A DNA stretch of 64,000 nt from Anaerosporobacter mobilis DSM 15930 (GTDB lineage: Bacteria > Bacillota > Clostridia > Lachnospirales > Lachnospiraceae): NCBI RefSeq assembly GCF_900142955.1, contig NZ_FRCP01000014.1, forward strand, positions 1-64,000, read 5' to 3'. The first letter of the stretch is position 1; every line of letters begins with the position of its first letter. A model generated the notes under the pieces. It was not told the DNA's origin and made no database searches. It was given only the letters and a program-made list of their open reading frames with translations. The position numbers and the translations under genes are program-made. This document shows positions 31,871 through 41,122 of this stretch, piece by piece.

Positions 31871-33514
31871 ATGAAGAAGGTAGTAACATTTGGCTTGATT
31901 ATTGTACTTGCAATTATGGGACTTGGAAGTAGTAGCTTGTATTCAAAGGCATCTAGAACTAGTAGTGATTACTCTGATTTTATTCGTGGAGTTGATATCT
32001 CTATGCTTGCTCAGATTGAAGAACTTGGGGGAAAATATTATCAGAATGGAGTCCAAAAAGATGCAATTAAAATCTTAGCGGACAATGGGGCGAATTATGT
32101 AAGACTGCGTCTTTGGGTTAATCCTTATGATAGTAACGGGAATAGTTACGGTGGAGGACATAATGATTATGCAACCACCTTAGCACTAGCCAAGAGAGCA
32201 AAAGCTGCAGGAATGAAAGTTCTGATTGATTTTCACTTAAGTGATTATTGGGCAGATCCAGGTACACAGTCAAAACCAAAAGCATGGAAAGATTTATCCT
32301 ATTCATCATTGAAGACAACACTATACAACTATATGAAGACAACAATGACGAATTTTAAGAATGCCGGTTGTACTCCAGATATGGTTCAGATTGGTAATGA
32401 AACCTCATCAGGAATTCTATGGGATGATGGACTTGTTGGTAGTGGAAATGACGATTTCACTAAACTTGGTGAATTATTAAATTCAGCTATAACAGGTGTA
32501 AGAGACGTAGTTGGTTCTAGTACTAAGATTATTCTTCATCTGGATAATGGAGGTAGTTATTCTCTATATACATGGTGGTTTGGTAGTTTATTAGAAAGTC
32601 AGCCAAATCTTGATTTTGATATTGTTGGGTTAACCTATTATCCAATGTGGCACGGTACCTTAGATGAACTACAGTATAATATGAATAATATTGTTAATAC
32701 CTATAACAAAGATGTATGTGTGGTAGAAACCGCGTACGGCTGGACTACAGCTGACGGGGATGGTCTTGGTAGTTCGTTTAATGAGACGGATGCAACGAAC
32801 GCGGGATATCCTGCTACCGTGCAAGGACAAATCGATTTTATGGATGATTTAGAAAGTGTAATACTTAATGTTCCAGATAATCGCGGTCTTGGATTCTTCT
32901 ATTGGGAGCCAGAATGGACCCCGGTTGACGGCGCATATTGGGGAACAGAAGCAGGGAAAGCATATATTAATGATGATGGGATTTTATCAAATCCATGGGA
33001 TAACTTGACGTTGTTTGATTTTAATGGTAATGCACTTGATTCTATTAAGATATTAAATGCTCCAACAAAGAATACCGTTACAAACCCAAGTTTTGAACTA
33101 AATGGAGTTACCAATACACCGACTGGCTGGAATGTTTGGTTAGGTACCGGTGCGGATACTTCAACAGTTAAAACAGAATGGGGAGGATATTCAGAAGATT
33201 ACAAACTTTCCTTCTGGGATGATTCAAACTACACTTGCTCTATCTACCAAACCATTAGTGGTCTTGAAAATGGAACCTATTCGCTATCAGCTTGGATTAT
33301 GAGTAGTGGAGGTCAGAGTAAATGTCAAATCTATGCGAAGAATTATGGCGGAACCGAGAAAATCGGTGCTGTACCAACCAGTGATATCGGTTGGATGAGA
33401 GTTACCATCGATAATATACAAGTTACCAATGGGAAATGTGAGATCGGATTATATACCATTGCCAATGCAAACAACTGGGTTAACATTGACCAGATTATTT
33501 TTAGAAAGAAATAA
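31871..33514 (+). CDS. Secreted GH53 endo-beta-1,4-galactanase with CBM61-like module
   Basis: The 547-residue enzyme has a Sec signal peptide (about 1-27), a GH53 barrel (about 36-395) with Glu177 in QIGNETS and Glu286 in VVETAYGW, and a C-terminal beta-sandwich module (about 400-547; NTVTNPSFELNGVTNTPTGW) like CBM61. It would be released to cut beta-1,4-galactan side chains of pectin outside the cell, feeding the importer encoded upstream. It has no cell-wall anchor or dockerin. AGGAGG-like GGAGG precedes the ATG, and a strong terminator closes the operon. Confidence 0.92.
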   Translation: MKKVVTFGLIIVLAIMGLGSSSLYSKASRTSSDYSDFIRGVDISMLAQIEELGGKYYQNGVQKDAIKILADNGANYVRLRLWVNPYDSNGNSYGGGHNDYATTLALAKRAKAAGMKVLIDFHLSDYWADPGTQSKPKAWKDLSYSSLKTTLYNYMKTTMTNFKNAGCTPDMVQIGNETSSGILWDDGLVGSGNDDFTKLGELLNSAITGVRDVVGSSTKIILHLDNGGSYSLYTWWFGSLLESQPNLDFDIVGLTYYPMWHGTLDELQYNMNNIVNTYNKDVCVVETAYGWTTADGDGLGSSFNETDATNAGYPATVQGQIDFMDDLESVILNVPDNRGLGFFYWEPEWTPVDGAYWGTEAGKAYINDDGILSNPWDNLTLFDFNGNALDSIKILNAPTKNTVTNPSFELNGVTNTPTGWNVWLGTGADTSTVKTEWGGYSEDYKLSFWDDSNYTCSIYQTISGLENGTYSLSAWIMSSGGQSKCQIYAKNYGGTEKIGAVPTSDIGWMRVTIDNIQVTNGKCEIGLYTIANANNWVNIDQIIFRKK

Positions 33515-33531
33515 TATATAATGGTTATTTT

Positions 33532-33573
33532 ACTGCCGTACTACAGGAGTTATCTTGGAGTACGGCAGTGTTT
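33532..33573 (+). terminator. Terminator of the galactan operon
   Basis: ACTGCCGTACT and AGTACGGCAGT (33532-33542, 33559-33569) form a perfect 11 bp stem with a 16-base loop, followed by GTTTATT, a weak T-run. Confidence 0.8.
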
Positions 33574-33712
33574 ATTACATAGTGAGAAACAGGATTAAGC
33601 TATACACTAGCTAAATTTTATATATAGTAATGAAACAAGAATAGACGTATATCAATATAAGCATTATAATATTACATAGACAAAAGAGGCAACATGATTG
33701 GAGATAATAATA

Positions 33713-33937
33713 ATGTTTATAAAAGAAGATAATACGTTTAATGATATGAGAAAAAATTCTACGATGCAATGGCTTGAGCAATTACTTGAGGGAGAAGATG
33801 TAGTGGATAAACACGGTGCGAAGCTTACACTAGAATATATCGAATATCTTAATCATAAGAATGATGAGTTAAAGGAACAAATAGCCTTACGTGATGATTT
33901 CCTAAGACGCTTAAAATCTAAAGAAGGCAAGAAGTAA
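33713..33937 (+). CDS. Small hypothetical protein with C-terminal coiled coil
   Basis: The 74-residue acidic/charged protein has no membrane segment. Residues 40-70 (LEYIEYLNHKNDELKEQIAL) look like a coiled coil. I do not recognise the family. ATG 33713 is chosen since GGAG lies 8 bases upstream; an in-frame TTG at 33698 overlaps that site. It is a single-gene unit closed by a strong terminator at 33941. Confidence 0.55.
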   Translation: MFIKEDNTFNDMRKNSTMQWLEQLLEGEDVVDKHGAKLTLEYIEYLNHKNDELKEQIALRDDFLRRLKSKEGKK

Positions 33938-33940
33938 TGA

Positions 33941-33988
33941 ACTGCCACAGGAGAGAACGAGAAGTAGTTCTCTCCCGTGGTAGTTTTT
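33941..33988 (+). terminator. Strong terminator
   Basis: ACTGCCAC plus GGAGAGAAC on the left pair with GTTCTCTCC plus GTGGTAGT on the right, with a small internal loop, followed by TTTTT. The stem spans 33941-33984. Confidence 0.9.
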
Positions 33989-34099
33989 ATGTCGTGATTC
34001 TATAGAGTGCTTTACTCTACTACTATTCAGTCAGTGGCTTCATAGTAACAAATGATTGCTAAATTGTCCCTTTGATTTTAACTAATTACAAAGAAGTGG

Positions 34100-34128
34100 T
34101 TGACTTGTACTGGTAAAAGATGTATAAC
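34100..34128 (+). promoter_or_regulatory. Promoter of the ABC-2 exporter operon
   Basis: TTGACT (34100-34105) and TATAAC (34123-34128) have a 17 bp spacer. The leader of about 145 bases before the ATPase gene contains complementary stretches (GGTTTTG/CAAAATCC; TCGGTT/AACCGA around 34199-34232) and may fold, without a clear terminator. Confidence 0.65.
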
Positions 34129-34278
34129 ATAATTCTGACTCTTTTATAAGAGCCTAAAACTGAATAAATAGAATTGCTCATTCATGAACAGTTCTTTGTC
34201 GGTTTTGTTTTGGCAAAATCCAAGACAAACCAACCGACTTGGCAAGATATGAAAATATAACTACCAGGAGGAAGCACA

Positions 34279-35067
34279 ATGATTACGATGAAAAATGTAT
34301 GTAAATCGTACAAAGTAGCAAGAAGAAACGCAGGCTTTAAAGAAGCTTGCAAATCACTGTTCCATAGGGAATATGAGACCATTCAGGCATTGAATGATGT
34401 CAGTTTTACCATTAACGAAGGGGAAATGGTCGGATATATTGGTCCGAATGGAGCAGGAAAAAGTTCTACTATTAAGATTCTAAGTGGGATACTAACACCA
34501 GACAGTGGAACCTGTACCGTAAATGGACGGGTACCGTGGGAGAACCGAATACAACATGTTAAGAATATAGGCGTTGTATTTGGTCAAAAGTCACAACTAT
34601 GGTGGGATGTTCCCGTCATTGATTCCTTTTTATTATTAAAGGACATCTATTCTATACCAGATGACATCTATCAAAATAATCTAGAAGAGCTACAGAAGCT
34701 ATTAGATCTAAAACAACTCTTACGAACACCCACAAGACAGTTATCCTTAGGACAACGTATGCGTTGCGAAATCGCAGCCTCACTTCTTCACAGTCCAGAT
34801 ATCTTATTCCTTGATGAACCGACAATCGGACTTGATGCAGTATCAAAACTCGCTGTTAGAGAATTCATCTTGCGTTTGAATGAGACGCATAAGACAACTG
34901 TTATTCTGACAACGCATGACATGCAAGATATTGAAGCGTTAACAAAACGTATCATCCTTGTTGGAAAAGGAAGAATTCTTCTTGATGGATCTCTAGCAGA
35001 TATCAAAGAAGGCAACGCCAACATCGACGAAACGGTTGCTCAAGTATATCGTTCCTATGATATATAG
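34279..35067 (+). CDS. ABC-2 type transporter ATP-binding protein
   Basis: The 262-residue ATPase has Walker A GPNGAGKSS, signature LSLGQRMRCEIAAS and Walker B ILFLDEPTIGLD, with the C-terminal segment typical of the CcmA/NodI-like branch. It is followed by two related six-helix permeases (35092 and 35899), a three-gene pattern of exporters with PF06182-type subunits. The substrate is unknown; lipid, antibiotic or polymer export are possibilities. GGAGG precedes the ATG. Confidence 0.9.
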   Translation: MITMKNVCKSYKVARRNAGFKEACKSLFHREYETIQALNDVSFTINEGEMVGYIGPNGAGKSSTIKILSGILTPDSGTCTVNGRVPWENRIQHVKNIGVVFGQKSQLWWDVPVIDSFLLLKDIYSIPDDIYQNNLEELQKLLDLKQLLRTPTRQLSLGQRMRCEIAASLLHSPDILFLDEPTIGLDAVSKLAVREFILRLNETHKTTVILTTHDMQDIEALTKRIILVGKGRILLDGSLADIKEGNANIDETVAQVYRSYDI

Positions 35068-35091
35068 TGGGAAAGGAGTGAGAATGTTAAT

Positions 35092-35895
35092 ATGAATAAA
35101 TATCTATCGTTTTTTCGACTACGGTTTGCAATGGGGATGCAATATCGTATGGCAGCATTTGCAGGGGTAATTACGCAATTTGTATGGGGGGCTATGGAGA
35201 TTTTAATCTATACTGCATTCTATGATGCGAATGCAGCAGCGTTTCCTATGACATTCCAGGCAACCGCAACGTACATATGGTTGCAACAAGCATTCCTTGC
35301 CTTCTTTATGGCTTGGTTTATGGAGGAAGAGATCTTTGATTCTATAATTAGTGGGAATATCGCATATGAACTGTGTAGACCAATTCGTATCTATAATATG
35401 TGGTTTGCTAGAAGTGTAGCAAATCGCCTATCAAGGGCGATATTACGTTGCTTTCCAATATTACTAATTGCAGCTTTTTTGTCGAAACCATATGGAATGT
35501 CTGCACCATCAAGTGCGGTTAATTTTATACTTTTTCTAGTTACTATGATATTGGGGTTGTTAGTTACGGTTTCTTTTTGTATGTTAGTTTATGTATTAAC
35601 GTTCTTTACGGTATCACCACAAGGGCTCCGGATTGTCTTTGTATCCATGGTGGAATTCTTTGCAGGGGCAGTAATTCCATTGCCATTTTTCCCAGATAAG
35701 ATACGAGAGGTTCTAGAATTGTTACCGTTTGCCGCGATGCAGAATGTACCACTTAGAATCTATAGTGATGATTTATCAGGAATTGCGATTGTAAAACCTG
35801 TTGCTTTGCAGATAACTTGGCTAATCGTTCTTACTGGGGTTGGTTACAACCTATGCCGATATGCAGAAAAGCGCGTAAGATTGCAGGGAGGTTGA
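35092..35895 (+). CDS. ABC-2 exporter permease, PF06182-like, subunit 1
   Basis: The 267-residue protein has six predicted membrane helices. The opening (YLSFFRLRFAMGMQYRMAAF) and the segment VEFFAGAVIPLPFFPDKIRE are typical of the ABC2_membrane_6 family. It probably forms a heterodimer with the protein encoded 3 bases downstream, driven by the ATPase at 34279. AAGGAG is about 14 bases before the ATG, a slightly long spacing. Confidence 0.85.
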   Translation: MNKYLSFFRLRFAMGMQYRMAAFAGVITQFVWGAMEILIYTAFYDANAAAFPMTFQATATYIWLQQAFLAFFMAWFMEEEIFDSIISGNIAYELCRPIRIYNMWFARSVANRLSRAILRCFPILLIAAFLSKPYGMSAPSSAVNFILFLVTMILGLLVTVSFCMLVYVLTFFTVSPQGLRIVFVSMVEFFAGAVIPLPFFPDKIREVLELLPFAAMQNVPLRIYSDDLSGIAIVKPVALQITWLIVLTGVGYNLCRYAEKRVRLQGG

Positions 35896-35898
35896 CAG

Positions 35899-36699
35899 AT
35901 GAAGAATATGATGCGAAAATCTTTTAAATTATATAGTCATTATGTTTCAATCAATGTAAGAGGTATGATGCAGTACAAATCATCCTTTGTACTAACTATG
36001 ATTGGACAATTCTTAGTATCCTTCAATGTATTCTTGGGAATATATTTTATGTTTCAGCGGTTTCCCAGTGTAAAGGGATACTCTTATAGTGAAGTTTTAT
36101 TGTGTTTCTCAATTATGTTAATGGAATTTTCTTTGGCGGAATGTTATGCTCGTGGATTCGATGCATTTGCAGGAATGGTGAGAAGGGGAGAGTTTGACCG
36201 TGTTATGGTTCGGCCAAGGAATGAGATTCTTCAAGTTCTTGGTAGTAAATTCGAATTGACGAGAATTGGTAGAATGTTGCAAGCAGTCGTTATGTTTGTA
36301 TATGGAATTATGAACAGTGACATTCATTGGACAGGTAGTAAAATCATTACGATTGTATTTATGTTACTAGGTGGTACTGCGTTATTTACAGGGATATTTC
36401 TCATATACGCTGCCTTATGTTTCTTTACCTTAGATGGGTTGGAATTTATGAATGTTTTTACGGATGGAGCAAGAGAATATGGCAAGTACCCAGTTGGGAT
36501 TTACGGTAAGAGAATGCTACAATTTTGTACCTTCATTGTTCCGTATGCCTTGGTACAGTATTATCCGTTACTTTATTTACTTGATAGAAGAACGAGCATG
36601 ATCTATGTGTTCATTCCGTTACTAGCGTTTTTGTTCTTGATTCCATGTTATGCGCTGTGGAGATTCGGTGTAAGACACTATAAATCCTCTGGATCTTAA
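35899..36699 (+). CDS. ABC-2 exporter permease, PF06182-like, subunit 2
   Basis: The 266-residue protein has six predicted membrane helices and belongs to the same family as the preceding subunit (GEFDRVMVRPRNEILQVLGS; AREYGKYPVGIYGKRMLQF). AGGGAGG precedes the ATG by about 8 bases. It ends the three-gene exporter operon, and a terminator lies at 36717. Confidence 0.85.
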   Translation: MKNMMRKSFKLYSHYVSINVRGMMQYKSSFVLTMIGQFLVSFNVFLGIYFMFQRFPSVKGYSYSEVLLCFSIMLMEFSLAECYARGFDAFAGMVRRGEFDRVMVRPRNEILQVLGSKFELTRIGRMLQAVVMFVYGIMNSDIHWTGSKIITIVFMLLGGTALFTGIFLIYAALCFFTLDGLEFMNVFTDGAREYGKYPVGIYGKRMLQFCTFIVPYALVQYYPLLYLLDRRTSMIYVFIPLLAFLFLIPCYALWRFGVRHYKSSGS

Positions 36700-36716
36700 A
36701 AACAAAAAAGTACTTG

Positions 36717-36741
36717 ACCCTCGTATTATGCGAGGGTTTAT
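36717..36741 (+). terminator. Terminator after the ABC-2 exporter operon
   Basis: ACCCTCG and CGAGGGT (36717-36723, 36731-36737) form a 7 bp stem with a seven-base loop, followed by a T-rich stretch. Confidence 0.8.
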
Positions 36742-36875
36742 TATTTGGCTATAGAAGTTAATGATTACATTTAGTGAAGAAAAAGAGATATTATAAATAG
36801 TGATTTGATACAGTATAAGGTTGATTATTATGAAAATTATGGATATACTTAGAGAAGTTTATGGAGGTAGGAGTT

Positions 36876-37481
36876 GTGAATCAATATGAACTTGATAACA
36901 ATTTAAAAACAATATATAGGAGTAGTAAAAAAGAACCATTTTTTGTAGAGGTACCAACAATGAGTTATCTTACATTTGATGGGAAAGGTCATCCTTGCGA
37001 GGAAGACTTCCAGTCAGCCAGTGAAGCCTTGTTTACTCTGTCTTACATAGTGAAGTTTGAGATTGCTCGCAAGAAACTGAATATAGATTATAAAGTAAAT
37101 CCAATGGAGATTACTTGGTATTTGGATAAGAGTAACGACGGAATCACATTTATATGGACAATGATGATTATGCAACCGAAATTCATAATGAAAGAAATGA
37201 TTCGAAATGCTATTAAGATAGCAAAAGATAAAGGTAAGAACATCGCTTATGACAGAGTTGATTTTAAAGAAATAGAATTTGGTAATTGTATTCAATGTTT
37301 TCATTTGGGGGATTATAATAAAATGAATGATACACTGGAAAAAATGATTGCTATTGCTAAAGAAAACAATTTATGCTATGACCAATATACACATGATATA
37401 TATTTAAACGATATGAGAAAAACAAAAATTGAAAACTATAAAACAATTATGAGAATTAAAACATATAAGGACAAGTCATAA
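36876..37481 (+). CDS. GyrI-like small-molecule-binding domain protein
   Basis: The 201-residue protein fits the stand-alone GyrI-like (SbmC/YdhM-type) group: YLTFDGKGHPCEEDFQSASE near residue 35 and the middle ITWYLDKSNDGITFIWTMMI are family-typical. Such proteins bind small hydrophobic or cationic compounds and may act in drug response. I place the start at GTG 36876 because GGAGG at 36863-36867 lies 8 bases upstream and covers the ATG at 36861. It precedes a nucleotidyltransferase gene by 16 bases, possibly one operon. Confidence 0.75.
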   Translation: MNQYELDNNLKTIYRSSKKEPFFVEVPTMSYLTFDGKGHPCEEDFQSASEALFTLSYIVKFEIARKKLNIDYKVNPMEITWYLDKSNDGITFIWTMMIMQPKFIMKEMIRNAIKIAKDKGKNIAYDRVDFKEIEFGNCIQCFHLGDYNKMNDTLEKMIAIAKENNLCYDQYTHDIYLNDMRKTKIENYKTIMRIKTYKDKS

Positions 37482-37497
37482 ATAGGAGAGTGAATAT

Positions 37498-38277
37498 ATG
37501 AAAACATATGCTGCAATCGATAAAATAGGACAAGCTATCATTGTCGATGGTTTATGTGAAGCCATTGTCTTAAAAGGGTCAATCGGAAGGGGAGACGATG
37601 ATGAGTATTCCGATGTTGATATGTATGCAATTGTGACAGAGGAAAACTATCAAGCTTTTATGGAACGAAGAGAAACATATCTTAAGTCATATAGAGATAT
37701 TGTTTTTTTAGAGGAAAACGATTTTGGTGTAAAACAGATGTTAGCAATCTATGACGATGCTTTGCATGTTGATCTCTACACTACAACAATGGAACAACTT
37801 GATCATGGTAACCCAGTTAAGGTGTTTTATGATCCGAAGAATTTGTTTGATAATTATCAAGTTGTTCATAATATGTATACCAAGGAAGATCTTATAAGCA
37901 TCTTTGATGATTCGTTATACTATTTCGTAGAGGCGAGTTCGGCCTATGCGAGAAAGAATTATCCATGGACTGCACACATACTTGCAAGTGCCATCGCTGG
38001 TTGTACGATCCTTCTGAGAAACCGATATGACAAAGAGTATGCATTCCTTGGCCTTAAGAAGATTAATGAAATTTTGCCAGAGGATGAATATGCGTTAATC
38101 GAAGCTGCTTATGCGAATCTTAATCAAGATGGTTTTCAAAAGGCTAATACATATATATTAAAAATGCTTGAAATAATACTTGATAGCATGGAAGAAAGTG
38201 AACGTAATGCTTGTAACCTTAAGTTTTATGAATGGTGTAAGGAGAATGTGAACGTGACATTGTTTGCATATAAGTAG
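37498..38277 (+). CDS. Nucleotidyltransferase-domain protein
   Basis: The 259-residue protein has an N-terminal polymerase-beta-like nucleotidyltransferase motif (LKGSIGRGDDDEYSDVDMYA, with G-S and D-x-D metal ligands at about residues 27-43) and a helical C-terminal domain. The layout resembles aminoglycoside nucleotidyltransferase-like enzymes and uncharacterised relatives, so it may add a nucleotide to a small molecule. No second catalytic carboxylate was identified with certainty (LHVDLYT near residue 91 is the best candidate). It follows the GyrI-like gene closely. Confidence 0.75.
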   Translation: MKTYAAIDKIGQAIIVDGLCEAIVLKGSIGRGDDDEYSDVDMYAIVTEENYQAFMERRETYLKSYRDIVFLEENDFGVKQMLAIYDDALHVDLYTTTMEQLDHGNPVKVFYDPKNLFDNYQVVHNMYTKEDLISIFDDSLYYFVEASSAYARKNYPWTAHILASAIAGCTILLRNRYDKEYAFLGLKKINEILPEDEYALIEAAYANLNQDGFQKANTYILKMLEIILDSMEESERNACNLKFYEWCKENVNVTLFAYK

Positions 38278-38337
38278 CAAAGAAAGCTAAATAATATATG
38301 GCTTAACTGCAAGATGCGGTGGGAAAGGAAGACAACT

Positions 38338-38640
38338 ATGAAATGTAATTGTGGGTTTATAAATCAAGAAGGTTCAAAATATTGTCAACATTGTGGAACT
38401 AAATTAAGAAAAAAGGAAAGTATGTTCAGCAGAGACAATATTAGTTCTACAGGAACGATAGCTGGAGCTGGGGCAAAAGGGGTATCTGTAGCACCGTTAG
38501 CTTATAAGAATGGCAAAGAAGATCGTAAAGTAGCCCCACGAATTACAATTACTCCATTAGAAGATGGAACTTGGTTTTGTCCATTGTGTGGTGAGAAGAA
38601 TACTGGCAACGGTTGTAGAGGGTGTGACTTTACAAGATAG
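38338..38640 (+). CDS. Double zinc-ribbon protein, paralogue 1
   Basis: The 100-residue protein has an N-terminal zinc ribbon (CNCGFINQEGSKYCQHCG), a low-complexity middle and a C-terminal zinc ribbon (WFCPLCGEKNTGNGCRGCDF). It is about half identical to the protein at 40651. The ATG at 38338 has GGAAGG about 8 bases upstream. No membrane segment is present. The function is unknown; paired ribbons suggest a scaffold, protein-protein or nucleic-acid contact. Confidence 0.7.
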   Translation: MKCNCGFINQEGSKYCQHCGTKLRKKESMFSRDNISSTGTIAGAGAKGVSVAPLAYKNGKEDRKVAPRITITPLEDGTWFCPLCGEKNTGNGCRGCDFTR

Positions 38641-38681
38641 AGTGTGGTTTGATATGAGAGAGGTAATGATGGGGTTTAATT

Positions 38682-39527
38682 ATGATTGAGATATATAAGA
38701 AGAATGAGTCTGAAACAAATGAAGTTGTTTCAAAGTCCATATTAGTTTTATTTGGATTTGTATTGCTTATTGGAGTTTTTTGTTGGATAGGCGTGTTTGA
38801 TGTTTATGATTATATGATTAATGGGTTTATTATAGCAGCGACAATGCCTTTACTTTTGCCAACAATAGTAGTTAGACTACTACATGTGGATAAACCTTTT
38901 GTAAAATATCTACTTATTACCTGTGTAGTGCTAGTTACTGGTGTTGCTTATGTAGTATTTACGTTTCAAACTGTTATTATATTCGTTATACCGTCGATTA
39001 TAGCTACGTTCTATTTAGATTTAAAGGTAATGCGCTATTCAGGAATAATCAGTATAATCAATATTGCCTTGGCACATATGTTTACGTGCTTTCACTTGTT
39101 CCAGCCTTGGATTGAGCCATTTGGTGGCATGAAACCAATTATGTTATATGGTGCACTACCAAGAATACTGCAATATTTAGTTTGTATTACTCTATTGTAT
39201 CTGCTATGCAAAAGGATTTTAGAATTCTTTAAAGGTTTTTATCAAGTGATTCAAGAGGAGAAGAAAGTACCTGATGTTTGTAATACCAAAAATCCTACGG
39301 AACTTGACTATATATTAGAAAAATTAACGGAACGTGAACGAGAAGTCTTTGAGTTACTGGTACAGGGGTTTACGAATACACAAATTGCAAACAAACTTTA
39401 CCTATCAAATGGTACTATTAAGAATTATGTATCCGTTATCTATGATAAGGTTGGAACAAGGGATCGTACCGCGTTAGTGCTTAAATATAGCCTGTTCTAT
39501 CGTGGTAATGACCAGAGTCATACATAA
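38682..39527 (+). CDS. Membrane-bound LuxR-type regulator
   Basis: The 281-residue protein has about six membrane helices (residues 18-190) and a C-terminal LuxR/GerE helix-turn-helix (LTEREREVFELLVQGFTNTQ, ending RDRTALVLKYSLF). It has no receiver domain. It probably senses something in or at the membrane and binds DNA directly. A GGGG site precedes the ATG. It lies between the two zinc-ribbon paralogues and next to a membrane peptidase, which may be its targets. Confidence 0.8.
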   Translation: MIEIYKKNESETNEVVSKSILVLFGFVLLIGVFCWIGVFDVYDYMINGFIIAATMPLLLPTIVVRLLHVDKPFVKYLLITCVVLVTGVAYVVFTFQTVIIFVIPSIIATFYLDLKVMRYSGIISIINIALAHMFTCFHLFQPWIEPFGGMKPIMLYGALPRILQYLVCITLLYLLCKRILEFFKGFYQVIQEEKKVPDVCNTKNPTELDYILEKLTEREREVFELLVQGFTNTQIANKLYLSNGTIKNYVSVIYDKVGTRDRTALVLKYSLFYRGNDQSHT

Positions 39528-39604
39528 CTTATTACCTTGGTAACTGGTAAAAACTAAGCTCTTTGAAGATAATGATAACAAAAAATCTGATAGGAGTGAA
39601 CAAA

Positions 39605-40375
39605 GTGAAAATTGAAAAAAGAGGGAAAAGAGTATTAAGGGTTTTAATTTGCATTGTCTTTATTATACTGATAGCAATAGTAATTAATTTCATACCAACT
39701 TGGAATCTCAAAACAAAGGGTATGCATAAATTAGAGGGAGAATGGATTACTGTATATTATGAAACAGAAGAAGCAGCTGCAAAAGACGTTTTTGTATTAG
39801 CAGAAAACAAAGCAGAAGAACTTACAAAAAAATTAGGTTTCACAGCTAAACAAGATGTCAATATATACATATATGATAACCAAAAGACTATGCAAAGAAA
39901 GAAGTATGGGTTTATTGCGCCGATGCTAAGTCTTGACTGGTACATCGGAGATAATATTGGTACCAATGTCATATTAACCTCGCCTGCCAATCCAGGGAAA
40001 GTACATACTTATGATAATAATAAATATGCAGTATTACATGAGATGGTTCATGGGTATGTAAGCATACTGAATGAGAAAGTACAATTATGGTTAACAGAAG
40101 GAATGGCGTTATATCTAGGCAACGGAGAACCTTTTCAGAGATCGTATCTTGCCTCCATGAAAATTCCTTCCTATTCGGATATACAAACAAAAAATCCAGT
40201 TAGATTCTCTAAAATGAGTGGATATACATTTGCACATACCTATATTGATTATCTAGAGGTGACATATGGATGGGAAAAAGTAATAGAAATAATAAGAACT
40301 GAGGATTATCATAAGGTATTAGGAAAATCAGAAAAAGAAATATATCAAGAATGGGTAGAGTATATCAATAAATAG
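39605..40375 (+). CDS. Membrane-anchored gluzincin peptidase (peptidase MA-like)
   Basis: The 256-residue protein has one N-terminal membrane helix (about 10-30) and an outside zinc-peptidase domain with HEMVH (His145, Glu146, His149) and the third ligand Glu165 in WLTEGMA, the HExxH-(15)-E pattern of gluzincins with a peptidase MA-like fold. The substrate is unknown. The start is GTG 39605, behind AGGAG about 8 bases upstream; an upstream TTG (39563) has no site. It follows the membrane LuxR-type regulator. Confidence 0.8.
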   Translation: MKIEKRGKRVLRVLICIVFIILIAIVINFIPTWNLKTKGMHKLEGEWITVYYETEEAAAKDVFVLAENKAEELTKKLGFTAKQDVNIYIYDNQKTMQRKKYGFIAPMLSLDWYIGDNIGTNVILTSPANPGKVHTYDNNKYAVLHEMVHGYVSILNEKVQLWLTEGMALYLGNGEPFQRSYLASMKIPSYSDIQTKNPVRFSKMSGYTFAHTYIDYLEVTYGWEKVIEIIRTEDYHKVLGKSEKEIYQEWVEYINK

Positions 40376-40585
40376 TCAATTGCCCATATAAAACAACTAG
40401 GAAAGGTGCCAATAAGTAACATATATTAGTGGTATCTAATCGAATTGGTTAAGAAAATAAGAAAAAAATAAATAATTTAGTAGAGTTGGTATAGGATAAA
40501 GTATAAAAATGTATCTGATATATTCAAATTGCTTAATAAAAAATAAAAAATTAATAAAATTATAATACAATTTAACAAAAACCCA

Positions 40586-40614
40586 TTGACGTTAATGCTA
40601 ATATAGAATAAAAT
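40586..40614 (+). promoter_or_regulatory. Promoter of the second zinc-ribbon gene
   Basis: TTGACG (40586-40591) and TAAAAT (40609-40614) have a 17 bp spacer. The rest of the spacer from 40376 is A/T-rich with no gene seen. Confidence 0.6.
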
Positions 40615-40650
40615 GTAGAAGTACATAATAATGACTTGGGGGGATCAGAC

Positions 40651-40968
40651 ATGAAATGTGGAAAATGCAGTTTTGTAAATTCAGAAGGGTCAAGGTACTG
40701 TCAACATTGTGGTACTAGATTATTTGTGAGTAGAGGTAAGATAGGTAGGGAGCACGTTAACGAAACCAGAACGATAGAAGGAGTTAGAGCACATGGGGTG
40801 GTAGTTACACCTTTAGCTAAAAAACATGTAAATACGTCTGGAAGAATAATGCCTCAAATCACTATAATACCTCATGAAGATGGAACGTGGTTCTGTCCAT
40901 TATGTGGAGATAAGAACACGGAGGTATGCTGTAAAAGTTGTGATTTCGAAAGGTATGAGAAGGTCTAA
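40651..40968 (+). CDS. Double zinc-ribbon protein, paralogue 2
   Basis: The 105-residue protein has CGKCSFVNSEGSRYCQHCG at the start and WFCPLCGDKNTEVCCKSCDF near the end, matching paralogue 1 at 38338 along its length, including a shared middle pattern (TI-G--A-GV-V-PLA). The ATG at 40651 follows a GGGGGGA stretch. It has its own promoter at 40586. The duplication flanks a LuxR-type regulator and a peptidase gene. Its function is unknown. Confidence 0.7.
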   Translation: MKCGKCSFVNSEGSRYCQHCGTRLFVSRGKIGREHVNETRTIEGVRAHGVVVTPLAKKHVNTSGRIMPQITIIPHEDGTWFCPLCGDKNTEVCCKSCDFERYEKV

Positions 40969-41122
40969 TTGAAATAAACAACTATATTTAATAGAGTGCA
41001 TAGCAAAAGATGCGGTTTATAGGAGTATCAATTACTGATGGATTAATTAGTAATAATGATATATTCCTATGAACCGCTTTTTAATGTATTAGTAGTATTA
41101 TGAAGAGTAACTAACGTTTAGA

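Noticed and set aside
33990..34278. Small coding gene before the ABC-2 exporter
   Set aside because: The stretch contains a promoter and a possibly folded leader but no frame with a ribosome site.
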